Assembly: GCA_039920345.1 (NCBI GenBank) | Contig: JBDSDZ010000057.1 | Location: 1-39,602, forward strand | DNA length: 39,602 nt | From: Croceibacterium_A sp039920345 | Lineage (GTDB): Bacteria; Pseudomonadota; Alphaproteobacteria; Sphingomonadales; Sphingomonadaceae | Reading direction: 5' to 3' | In this document: positions 31,031 to 38,678 of the stretch, one piece after another | Layout: every line of letters begins with the position of its first letter | Numbering within the stretch: position 1 is the stretch's first letter | Notes under the pieces: model-generated | Database searches by the model: none | Seen by the model: only the letters and a program-made list of their open reading frames with translations | What the model was told of the DNA's origin: nothing | Translations under genes and position numbers: made by a program

Positions 31031-33511
31031 TCAGAAGGTTTTCTTGACCGTCACCGCCCATTCGCGCGGGTGGCCCGGCTGGGCCTTGTCCAGCCCTGCT
31101 CCTGCCGCACGCAGATCGAACAGCGTGACGTAGTAGTACTTGTCAGTCAGGTTCGTAACTTCGAGCGAAGCCGACAGGTCGCGGTCCTCATTCATCCACA
31201 TCAGCCGCGCATTGACCAGTGTGTAGGCATTGATGAGCTGCGGCACGCCGAGGTACTTGAAGCCAGTGTAAATCTGGTCCTGGTACGACGCGTCGACCCG
31301 CGGGGTAATCGAACCGAAGTCCGACAGATCCCACCGGTACTGCGCGCCGAGCGTCCACTTCCACTTCGGCACCCCGGCGAACGGATCGTTTAGCGAGATC
31401 GTCGATCCCGGCGCCAGCGTGGTGTAGTGGAAATCGAGGTAGCTGAGCGATCCGTCGATCGACAGGGCGCTCACCGGGCGGGCGGTGAATTCGACTTCCA
31501 CGCCCTTCTGGTGCGCGTTGCCGCCGTTGATGGTGGCCGCGCACGGGGTCGATCCATCCGGGCAGATCGCTGTGCCGATCTGGGCGTTGCCGAGTTCGCC
31601 ATAGAACCCGGTCAGGTTGAGCCGTAGCCGCCGATCAAACAGGTCGGTCCTGAGGCCGATTTCGTAGCTGGTTAAAACTTCGGGCGCGAAGCTGATTGCC
31701 TGGCTGGCATAGAACGGCCGCGGGTTGGTGCCGCCGCCCTTGAAGCCGGTCGAGATGCTCGCATAGGCCAGGATCTCGGACGAGAAGCGATAGCTTAGTG
31801 CGGCGCGGTAATCCCACCGATTGCCCTTGTAAGTGGCCACCAGGCCGGTCAGTGCGCCGGGTGTGCCGGCGCCATTTGTGGCCCCGACAGGATCGAGGTA
31901 AGCGTTGATCGTCCCGTCGGGATTGAGCCGGAAGTAATGATACTCCTTGCTCTCGTCGGTATAGCGCAAGCCGCCATTGAAGGTCAGGCCGGGGACAATT
32001 TCCCAGTCGACGTTGGCGAAACCGGCCTTGGCGTCTGCCGGTGTCTGGTCCGGCTGGATGAACTGCAACGGGAATAGCCCGACCCCGGGCGCGACGTTGA
32101 TATAGCGCAGGTCCTGGTACGAATAGTAGTCGGTCTCCTGCTTGAAGTAGTAGCCGCCAAGGACCACGCTGGCCGTCTCCGCCAGCTTAACGTTGAGGCG
32201 TAGTTCCTCGCTCCAGTTGTAGTGGGTCAGGTGGTTGTAGCCGCCAGACAGCGGGATGGGCGACAGGTCGTCGTCCACCCCAAACGTCGTCACCCAGTTC
32301 TGGTAAGCAAGGATGTTGTCGACGGTGAACATGTCATTGAGCTCGACATGCACGTTCGCCGCCAGGTTGTAGCCGTCGTAAATGCTCTGATTGGAATTAC
32401 TGGTCGCGAGCAGCGGCTGTCCGCCCGGCGGAACAGCGACACCCTGGAAGACGATCGCGGGTGACGAGTAGGTCGAGAAATTGCAGAACTGGCCGCAGAT
32501 GAACCGGTTGTCGTAAGGCACGTTGCCGATGTTGGTGTTGCCGTTGTCGATCGGACCGGTAGCCGCCAGCACTTCGCCCGCCGCGCTGTGCTTGTCATGT
32601 ATGTATTCAGCGGACAGGTTGATATCGATCGCCGACGACGGGCTGTAGCGAAGCGCGCCGCGAATGGCCTGGTAGCCGACTTCGCCCAGGCTATCGACCA
32701 CACACGATCCGGTCGGGCGGACTCGCGGGACGCCGCCTGCGGGATTGCGCAGCTTGGTTGTGCCGTCATTGGCGGTAAACGTGGCCGTACCGCCGGCCGG
32801 ATAGACGCAACCGAAATCGAGCTGGTCGACGTAGCCGTTCTGGTGCTTATAAACGCCCGAAACGCGGCCAAACAGGTCATCGGTCAGCTTGAAATCGAAC
32901 CCGCCGCGAATGCCGATCCGGTTACGACTGCCGTAAGTTCCCTCGACAAAACCCTCGTTCGAGCCTTCCGGCCGCCGGGTGAACATTTTGATCGAGCCGC
33001 CCTCGGAGTTTCGGCCCGATAGCGTGCCCTGTGGACCTCGCAGGATCTCGACCCGGTCGAGATCGAGCAAGTCGAACACTGCGCCGGTCAGTTGAGGGTA
33101 GTAAACGTCGTCGATATAGATACCGACGCCAGGCTCGTAGGCCGGGTTGAAATCGCCCGCGCCGATGCCGCGGATGGTCACCGCGATCGACGGTCCGAAC
33201 GATGCACCCTGCGGCTTCAACGTGACGTTCGGCGCACTGTCGGCGACTTGCGCCAGGTTGGTCTGGCTCTTTGCCTCCATCGTCTCGGCAGTCACGGCGG
33301 TGATCGCCAGCGGCGTGTCCTGCAGGTTCTGCTGCCGGAACTGCGCGGTGACGATAATCTCGCTGTTACCTGACGTTTCGTCGGCCGCGGCCGTGGTCGT
33401 CGGTGGTGAGGCGTTCTGGGCTAGCGCAGGAACGGTCCAGGCAAGCACGGCGAGCGATGTAGTCAGCGACAGGCACGTGCGGGCGCGACCGCGAAGGGCG
33501 ATATAAGGCAT
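31031..33511 (-). CDS. TonB-dependent outer-membrane receptor
   Basis: An 826-residue outer-membrane protein. The signal peptide ends PALAQ; the TonB box region EIIVTAQ is near residue 51; the plug domain contains QDTPLAITAVTAE, VTIRGIGAGDFNPAYEPGVGIYIDDVYY and VEILRGPQGTLSGRNSEGGSIKMFTRRP. The barrel runs to the terminal VTVKKTF with an aromatic final residue. It belongs to the large sphingomonad class often induced with catabolic clusters to import aromatic compounds or oligomers; the substrate is unknown. A palindrome (33577-33596) lies 66 bases upstream and matches site A before the aldehyde dehydrogenase. A TonB-like protein is encoded at 9.7 kb. Confidence 0.95.
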   Translation of the reverse strand: MPYIALRGRARTCLSLTTSLAVLAWTVPALAQNASPPTTTAAADETSGNSEIIVTAQFRQQNLQDTPLAITAVTAETMEAKSQTNLAQVADSAPNVTLKPQGASFGPSIAVTIRGIGAGDFNPAYEPGVGIYIDDVYYPQLTGAVFDLLDLDRVEILRGPQGTLSGRNSEGGSIKMFTRRPEGSNEGFVEGTYGSRNRIGIRGGFDFKLTDDLFGRVSGVYKHQNGYVDQLDFGCVYPAGGTATFTANDGTTKLRNPAGGVPRVRPTGSCVVDSLGEVGYQAIRGALRYSPSSAIDINLSAEYIHDKHSAAGEVLAATGPIDNGNTNIGNVPYDNRFICGQFCNFSTYSSPAIVFQGVAVPPGGQPLLATSNSNQSIYDGYNLAANVHVELNDMFTVDNILAYQNWVTTFGVDDDLSPIPLSGGYNHLTHYNWSEELRLNVKLAETASVVLGGYYFKQETDYYSYQDLRYINVAPGVGLFPLQFIQPDQTPADAKAGFANVDWEIVPGLTFNGGLRYTDESKEYHYFRLNPDGTINAYLDPVGATNGAGTPGALTGLVATYKGNRWDYRAALSYRFSSEILAYASISTGFKGGGTNPRPFYASQAISFAPEVLTSYEIGLRTDLFDRRLRLNLTGFYGELGNAQIGTAICPDGSTPCAATINGGNAHQKGVEVEFTARPVSALSIDGSLSYLDFHYTTLAPGSTISLNDPFAGVPKWKWTLGAQYRWDLSDFGSITPRVDASYQDQIYTGFKYLGVPQLINAYTLVNARLMWMNEDRDLSASLEVTNLTDKYYYVTLFDLRAAGAGLDKAQPGHPREWAVTVKKTF

Positions 33512-33576
33512 GGAACCTCTCCAAGTTCAGACCGCCGCTTATTTTGAAGGTGCGGCGGGCGCCCGGCACCTGCCCC

Positions 33577-33596
33577 ATTGTAACGATCGTTGCAAT
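33577..33596. promoter_or_regulatory. Near-perfect 20-base palindrome (site B) before the TonB receptor
   Basis: The site reads attgtaacga then tcgttgcaat; nine of ten base pairs are symmetric about 33586/33587. Its first 15 bases match site A in all but one position. It lies 66 bases before the receptor start. The TAACGATCGTT core is typical of TetR-family operators. Confidence 0.7.
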
Positions 33597-33678
33597 CGAC
33601 CCTGAAGCCGGCCGTCGAAGTCCCCGCAAGGCGATGCAATCGGGCAACATGCTGGCAGTTCCAAGCCCAGCGTGCGCG

Positions 33679-34140
33679 TCAGAACATCCCGTTGGGGTTC
33701 TTGGCAATTGCCGGGTCGGGCACGTCCTGCATCACGTCCCAGTGCTCGACGATATAGCCGTCCGCCACCCGCAGGAGGTCGACGATTGCGTATCCGCGCG
33801 TATCCTTCTCGCGCTGGAAGTGGAAGTGGACGGCGACCAGGTCGGCATCCCCCCACACGACGCGCAGGACCCGGTGGCTGAGATCGGGCAGGCGGGCCAT
33901 GCTCGCCTGCATCATCGCCAGCGTTGCATCGCGCCCGGTTGGTGCATTGGGATTATGCTGGATGTAATCGGGATGCATCCAGCAGGTGAACGCGTCGGTC
34001 GGATTGTCCTCGACATAGAACAGCTGGATGAACCGCTCTGCTACTTCGCGGGTAGTGAGTGATTGCCGATTGCCGGTGTCGCACGGATCGAACGGCGGCG
34101 CGTCCGTGTCCCACGCCAGCGCGCCCGGTGCCGGTTTCAC
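33679..34140 (-). CDS. SnoaL-like (NTF2-fold) polyketide-cyclase family protein
   Basis: The protein has 153 residues and a cone-shaped NTF2-like fold: TREVAERFIQLFYVEDNPTDAFTCWMHPDYIQHNPNAPTGRDATL, then VRVVWGDADLVAVHFHFQREKDTRGYAIVDLLRVADGYIVEHWDVMQ. That order (YIQHNP, DLLRV, EHWDV) matches the SnoaL family, which includes small isomerases and cyclases. No catalytic chemistry can be assigned. It overlaps the preceding NTF2-like gene by ATGA (34137-34140), so the two are coupled. It may act on an intermediate of the cluster. Confidence 0.8.
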   Translation of the reverse strand: MKPAPGALAWDTDAPPFDPCDTGNRQSLTTREVAERFIQLFYVEDNPTDAFTCWMHPDYIQHNPNAPTGRDATLAMMQASMARLPDLSHRVLRVVWGDADLVAVHFHFQREKDTRGYAIVDLLRVADGYIVEHWDVMQDVPDPAIAKNPNGMF

Positions 34141-34835
34141 GCCTTTTCCTGCCCTGCCAGCAACTTGCCGAACTTGGGGTGCGCAAAATGCATCGGCACA
34201 TCACTGCGATAGGGCCAGGTCTTGCGGATCTCGCTCGCCGGGAGCAGCCGGTCGGGGCCGAGCGGGTCTTCCGGGAACAGCTTGTCGGCCGGTTGCAGGT
34301 GCGCGGTGGTATGCGCCCAACCTTCCTCATAGTTCCCCTGCCACTGCATCTTGTAGTCGAGCCGCTTGATTTTCCAGGCGCCGCGTTCGCGCACGTAGTC
34401 GTTTTCGTAGATGCCCGCTTCCATGAACTGCTGCGGCATCATTTCTTCGCGCGTGTCCTGGAAATCATCATGCCAGCCGCCGAACAGCATGCCGCGGAAA
34501 CGGCCCTTGGCGGTCTGCCGATCGGGCGCCACGGTGATGATGTCCTGCATCTGGAAATGGTCGAGCAGCAAACCATCGACCGGGCCAGGCTTGCCGCCGG
34601 TGAAGCGCCCCGCAATCCAGTCGCCATAAAGCCGGATAACACCCGCGCGGCCGACATATTCGCCGCTCAGGAATACTACCACGCCCTCTTCGGCAAACAG
34701 GTCAGCCACGTCTTCCGGGCGGTTGAAGTCGATGTAGTAGCCATAGGCCCAGTGCAACCGGCGGATGGCATTGATGTCTTCCATCTCGCCTACGCGGTGC
34801 TCAAGCGCAGCAAGGCGCTGCTCAACGTCACTCAT
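34137..34835 (-). CDS. NTF2-like family protein, larger form
   Basis: The protein has 232 residues. A short N-terminal coiled helix (VEQRLAALEHRVGEMED) precedes the NTF2-like domain (INAIRRLHWAYGYYIDFNRPEDVADLFAEEGVVVFLSGEYVGRAGV, then MLFGGWHDDF). The C-terminal third carries tryptophan-rich sequence and a basic end. Proteins of this shape are frequent beside sphingomonad aromatic and steroid degradation genes, but no reaction is established to my knowledge. It is divergent from the LigD-like SDR across 72 bases and coupled to the smaller SnoaL-like gene downstream. Confidence 0.78.
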   Translation of the reverse strand: MSDVEQRLAALEHRVGEMEDINAIRRLHWAYGYYIDFNRPEDVADLFAEEGVVVFLSGEYVGRAGVIRLYGDWIAGRFTGGKPGPVDGLLLDHFQMQDIITVAPDRQTAKGRFRGMLFGGWHDDFQDTREEMMPQQFMEAGIYENDYVRERGAWKIKRLDYKMQWQGNYEEGWAHTTAHLQPADKLFPEDPLGPDRLLPASEIRKTWPYRSDVPMHFAHPKFGKLLAGQEKA

Positions 34836-34907
34836 TATCGACTCTCCCGAGGAACTTTGTATGCAACCCTAACGACCGTGAATGTCTTGGCGAGAGGAAA
34901 TTGGACT

Positions 34908-35843
34908 GTGAGCGAGAGAGTGGTGGGCCGGGAATGGGAGGGCCGCGTGGCCTTCGTGACCGGCGCCGTGACCGGCATCGGGCTCGGCGTGGCGCAGGCA
35001 TTTGCCGATGCCGGGATGAAGCTGGCGCTGAGCTATCGCAACCAAGACGACAAGGCGCTCGCGGCGCAGTGGTTCGCGTCAAAGGGCTACGACCAGCCGC
35101 TGTTCCTCAAGCTCGACGTGACCGACCGCGCGCGCTTTGCCGAAGTGGCGCAGCAGGTGGTGGGCCACTTCGGCGAAGTCCACGTGCTGGTGAACAACGC
35201 CGGGGTCAGCGTGTTCGGACCGACCGACGAAGCCAGCTACGACGATTACGACTGGATCATGGGGGTCAATTTCGGCGGGGTGGTCAACGGGCTGGTCAGC
35301 TTCCTGCCCCGGATCAAAGCCAGCAAGGGCCGCCGCCATGTGGTCAATATCGCCAGCATGGCCGCGTTCCTGCCCGGGCCGCAGGCGGGCATCTATACCG
35401 CCAGCAAGTTCGCGGTGCGCGGGTTGACCGAGAGTTTGCGTTACAACCTCGCGCCGCACCGCATCGGCTGTTCGCTGTGCTGCCCGGCGCTGACCCGGAC
35501 CAACGCCTGGACCAGCGCGCTCAAACGCCCCGACGGGTTCGGCACAAGCGGCTTTCCCGAAGTGGCCGAGGAACAGCTCGCCCAGTTCGGCACCGCGTTC
35601 GAGGAAGGCATGGACCCCTACGAAGTCGGGACCCGAATCCTCGCCGGAATGACCGAGCAGCGCGGGCTTATCCTGACGCACCCGGAACACGGCCCCGACT
35701 TTGAGGAGGCGCATGCCGCAGTCATGGCGGCCTTGCCTGAAGGCGAAGCTCCCGCCGGGCGGCTCAAGATCGAACAGTTGCGGCGCGATGCGATGAAGGC
35801 GGCCGAAGAAGGCCTGGTCATCAGCCTCGACGACCTGACCTAG
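34908..35843 (+). CDS. LigD-like C-alpha-dehydrogenase family SDR
   Basis: The 311-residue SDR has TGAVTGIGLGVAQ, VLVNNAGVSVFGP, and the active site YTASKFA (Tyr and Lys). The segment YDDYDWIMGVNFGGVVNGLVSFLPRI is strikingly like my memory of SYK-6 LigD (YDDFDWIIGVN...NGMVTFVPRM), and the C-terminal extension beyond a standard SDR also fits LigD length. LigD-type enzymes oxidise the alpha-hydroxyl of beta-aryl ether dimers to the ketone that LigF-type GSTs then cleave. The start is GTG 34908 with AGAGGAA ten bases upstream. It leads toward the dienelactone-hydrolase-like pair. Confidence 0.83.
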   Translation: MSERVVGREWEGRVAFVTGAVTGIGLGVAQAFADAGMKLALSYRNQDDKALAAQWFASKGYDQPLFLKLDVTDRARFAEVAQQVVGHFGEVHVLVNNAGVSVFGPTDEASYDDYDWIMGVNFGGVVNGLVSFLPRIKASKGRRHVVNIASMAAFLPGPQAGIYTASKFAVRGLTESLRYNLAPHRIGCSLCCPALTRTNAWTSALKRPDGFGTSGFPEVAEEQLAQFGTAFEEGMDPYEVGTRILAGMTEQRGLILTHPEHGPDFEEAHAAVMAALPEGEAPAGRLKIEQLRRDAMKAAEEGLVISLDDLT

Positions 35844-35899
35844 ACCTTCTGGTCCGATGCGCTATCTTTTGGCCAAACAACAGGTGAGGAGATGCTTCG

Positions 35900-36760
35900 A
35901 TGTGTGACCAGGACCAGCTCAATGCTATGGGCAGCGCCGCTGTCAGTCGCCGCCAGTTTGCCGCCTTGGGGGCGATGGCTACCCTGGCCGCCTGCACCAC
36001 GATGGAATCGCAGGCGGTCGGCGGGTTGGCCGAAAGCATGGTCAGCTTCCCCGCGCATAACGGCACGATGGATGCGTTCTTCGTTCACCCGGCCGCTGGC
36101 AAACACCCGGCGGTGATCATCTGGCCGGATATTGCCGGGCTGCGGGATGCCTTCAAGGCGATGGGCCGGCGGCTCGCCGCCTCGGGCTATTCGGTGCTGG
36201 TGGTCAATCCGTTCTACCAGGATGCACCCGCCCCCCAGTTCGCCGATTTTGAAGCTTTCCGCAGCGGCGGCGGCTTCCAAAAGGTCGGCCCGTGGATGGC
36301 CAAGAACACCTACGAGACGGTGATCAGCACCGCGCAGGCGGTAGTCACCTGGCTCGATCAGCAAGCCGCGGTCGATACCAGTCGCGGCATCGGCACGCAG
36401 GGCTATTGCATGGGCGGTCCGTTCGTCATCCGCACAGCGGCCGCGGTTCCGGCGCGGATCAAGGCCGGGGCAACCTTCCACGGCGCGGGGCTGGTCGCCG
36501 ATGAAGCGACCGCACCTTACAAGCTGCTGCCGCAGACCCGCGCCAGCTACCTGATCGCGATCGCCAAGAACGACGATGCGCAAAATCCGACGCACAAGGA
36601 TCTCTTCAAACAAGCCGCCGCCGCTGCTGGAAGGCCGGCCGAAGTCGAAGTCTATGGCGGCGACCACGGTTGGACCGTACCCGACAGCCCGGTCTACAAC
36701 GAGGCCGAGGCGGAACGGGCCTGGGCGCGGTTGCTGGCGCTTTACAACAGCGCACTGTAA
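35900..36760 (+). CDS. Dienelactone-hydrolase family Tat-lipoprotein, copy 1
   Basis: The protein has 286 residues. A twin-arginine signal (SRRQFAALG, Arg17-Arg18) ends in a lipobox LAAC (Cys32), so it should be exported folded and lipid-anchored. The hydrolase core shows WPDIAGLRDAF, GTQGYCMGG with Cys170 as nucleophile (dienelactone hydrolases use cysteine), an acid near KNDDAQNP and His256 in GGDHGWTV. It may hydrolyse lactone or ester intermediates, but the exported location differs from the usual cytosolic enzymes. The first 16 residues (MCDQDQL...) before the arginines are unusual. GAGGAG precedes the ATG by about 14 bases. Confidence 0.85.
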   Translation: MCDQDQLNAMGSAAVSRRQFAALGAMATLAACTTMESQAVGGLAESMVSFPAHNGTMDAFFVHPAAGKHPAVIIWPDIAGLRDAFKAMGRRLAASGYSVLVVNPFYQDAPAPQFADFEAFRSGGGFQKVGPWMAKNTYETVISTAQAVVTWLDQQAAVDTSRGIGTQGYCMGGPFVIRTAAAVPARIKAGATFHGAGLVADEATAPYKLLPQTRASYLIAIAKNDDAQNPTHKDLFKQAAAAAGRPAEVEVYGGDHGWTVPDSPVYNEAEAERAWARLLALYNSAL

Positions 36761-36781
36761 CCGGCCGAGGTGATGCGCTAT

Positions 36782-36807
36782 CCTCGCACCGGGAATTGGG
36801 TGCGAGG
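36782..36807 (+). promoter_or_regulatory. Hairpin that overlaps the ribosome site of copy 2
   Basis: cctcgcacc (36782-36790) pairs perfectly with ggtgcgagg (36799-36807) around an 8-base loop. The right arm overlaps the Shine-Dalgarno GAGGAGG (36804-36810) nine bases before the ATG at 36816, so the stem could partly mask translation initiation. Copy 1 lacks an equivalent. Confidence 0.5.
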
Positions 36808-36815
36808 AGGCAATC

Positions 36816-37682
36816 ATGTGTGATCAGGATAATCTGGCCGCAATGAATCAGCCGTCGGTCAATCGGCGGCAATTCGCCAAGCTTGGCGCAATAGCTACAC
36901 TGGCAGCGTGTACACCGCTGGACGGGGCCGAAGCGGCCACCGGGCTTACCGAAGCGGTCGCGACGTTCGACGCGCCGGGCGGCAAGATGGACACTTATTT
37001 CGTTTATCCTGCGCAAGGGAAGCATCCGGCCGTGATCCTGTGGCCGGATATCGCCGGCCTGCGCGACGTGTTCATGTCGATGGGGCGGCGGCTCGCGCGG
37101 GAAGGCTACGCAGTTCTCATCCTCAATCCGTATTACCGCGATGCTCCGTCACCACAGTTCGACGATTTTGACGATTTCCGCACCAACGGCGGGATGGACA
37201 AGGTCGGCCCTTGGCGCGAGAAACTGACAGCCGATGCGATCAAGGAAACGGCCACTGCGGTGATCGGCTGGCTCGACCTTCAGGACCAGGTGGATACGTC
37301 GAAGGCGATCGGCTCGCAGGGTTATTGCATGGCCGGAGGGTTCACCGTGTGGACTGCGGCCGCCGCGCCCGAGCGGGTCAAGGCGGCCGCTTCGTTTCAT
37401 GGGGCTGCACTGGTCAGCGATGATCCCACGTCACCGGCAAAGATGCTCGGCCAGACACAGGCGAGCTTCCTGTTCGCGATCGCCAAGAACGACGATGCGC
37501 GTGCGCCGGGAGACAAGACTGCGCTCAAGAACGCTGCCATGGAAGCGGGCCGTCCGGCGGAAGTAGCGGTTTATCGCGGCGATCACGGCTGGACCGTGGC
37601 CGATTCCCCAGCGTACGACGACGACGCGGCGGAAAAAGCGTGGGACCGCCTGCTAAACCTCTATTCGACTACGCTGGCCTGA
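36816..37682 (+). CDS. Dienelactone-hydrolase family Tat-lipoprotein, copy 2
   Basis: The protein has 288 residues and is a clear tandem paralogue of copy 1. It keeps the same plan: N-terminal MCDQDNL, twin arginines at 17-18 (NRRQFAKLG), lipobox Cys32, GSQGYCMAGGF with the nucleophilic cysteine near 170, KNDDARAPG and GDHGWTV. The copies differ in surface loops and in the nucleophile elbow (CMGGP against CMAGG), suggesting divergence in substrate. It follows copy 1 after 55 bases and ends six bases before the convergent agmatine deiminase gene. Confidence 0.86.
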   Translation: MCDQDNLAAMNQPSVNRRQFAKLGAIATLAACTPLDGAEAATGLTEAVATFDAPGGKMDTYFVYPAQGKHPAVILWPDIAGLRDVFMSMGRRLAREGYAVLILNPYYRDAPSPQFDDFDDFRTNGGMDKVGPWREKLTADAIKETATAVIGWLDLQDQVDTSKAIGSQGYCMAGGFTVWTAAAAPERVKAAASFHGAALVSDDPTSPAKMLGQTQASFLFAIAKNDDARAPGDKTALKNAAMEAGRPAEVAVYRGDHGWTVADSPAYDDDAAEKAWDRLLNLYSTTLA

Positions 37683-37688
37683 GACAAG

Positions 37689-38675
37689 TCAGCGCGAAAC
37701 AGCCGGCGCGTGCTGGCTGGCACAGTGGAAGCTGCCGCCGCCGGTCAGCACGGCCTCGGCCCGAATGCCCACGGTCGCGCGGCCGGGGAACAGGTCGCCA
37801 ATTGCCGCCACGGCCTCGTCGTCGTGGACCGAGCCGTAGACCGGCACCACGACCACTTCATTGCAGACCGCGAAGTTCATGTAGCTCGCCGGTTCGACGA
37901 CGCCCGCTTCGTCTAGCCTGCCGGGTGACGGGATGTCCCTGATGGCCAGCCCGAACGCGCGAGCACGCGCGCGGGCATCGGCGTAAACGCCGGCATTGGG
38001 ATCGTCCGCGTCAGTTGGCAGGGGAATCGCCAAAGTACCTGGCGCCACGAACCGGGCCAGGTTGTCGACATGGCCGTCGGTATGGTCGCCGAGCAGACCG
38101 TCGCCCAGCCACAGCACCCGGTCGAGCCCGATATCGGAACGCAGCCGCGCCTCGATCTCGCCGCGCGGCAGCGAGGGATTGCGATTGGGGTTGAGCAGAC
38201 ACTGTTCAGTCGTGACGACCAGGCCCGTGCCGTCGGTATCGATCGCCCCGCCTTCGAGGATCCAGTCCTGCTTCGCGCCGGTCAGGCCCGCCGCTTCGGC
38301 CATCGACGCGCCGATCGTCTGGTCGCCGTCCATCAGGTATTTGCCGCCCCAGCCGTTGAAACCGAAGCGCTGCGCGATGCGCCCACCAACGTCGTCCAGC
38401 AGCACCAGCGGCCCGCTGTCGCGCAGCCAGATGTCGCCGTAAGCATGGCGCTCGCAGGTCACAGCCGCGCTCACCAAGTGGCGCGCGCGCGCCTCGTTTG
38501 CCGCATCGCGCACGACCAGCCGCACGGCCTGCCCGGTTTCGGCCACCGCATTGGCGAACTCGGCGATCTGCTTCTGCGCCGGAGCGAGGTCGTCCACCCA
38601 CAACGAGGCATCGTGCGGAAACCCGATCCAGATCCAGTCTTGCGGGGACCATTCGGCGGGCATGTGCACCCTCAT
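37689..38675 (-). CDS. Agmatine deiminase (peptidyl-arginine deiminase family)
   Basis: The 328-residue protein converts agmatine to N-carbamoylputrescine plus ammonia in polyamine metabolism. It has the family landmarks: MPAEWSPQDWIWIGFPH, the substrate loop DIWLRDSGP, ILEGGAID, GDHTDGHVDN and the nucleophile in GGGSFHCASQ near the C-terminus. It is slightly shorter than E. coli-type relatives but complete. Either the ATG at 38675 or that at 38663 could be used. No N-carbamoylputrescine amidase (aguB) is in the window, and the gene lies four bases downstream of the M28 peptidase gene in the same direction. Confidence 0.93.
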   Translation of the reverse strand: MRVHMPAEWSPQDWIWIGFPHDASLWVDDLAPAQKQIAEFANAVAETGQAVRLVVRDAANEARARHLVSAAVTCERHAYGDIWLRDSGPLVLLDDVGGRIAQRFGFNGWGGKYLMDGDQTIGASMAEAAGLTGAKQDWILEGGAIDTDGTGLVVTTEQCLLNPNRNPSLPRGEIEARLRSDIGLDRVLWLGDGLLGDHTDGHVDNLARFVAPGTLAIPLPTDADDPNAGVYADARARARAFGLAIRDIPSPGRLDEAGVVEPASYMNFAVCNEVVVVPVYGSVHDDEAVAAIGDLFPGRATVGIRAEAVLTGGGSFHCASQHAPAVSR

Positions 38676-38678
38676 CTC

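Noticed and set aside
34851..34876. GGAAC-N17-CGAC as another EcfG promoter before the LigD-like SDR
   Set aside because: The -10 element differs too much from CGTT, and chance hits are expected in GC-rich DNA.
34868..34880. Half-site taacgaccgt as a third member of the palindrome regulon
   Set aside because: Only one arm resembles sites A and B and the dyad is absent.
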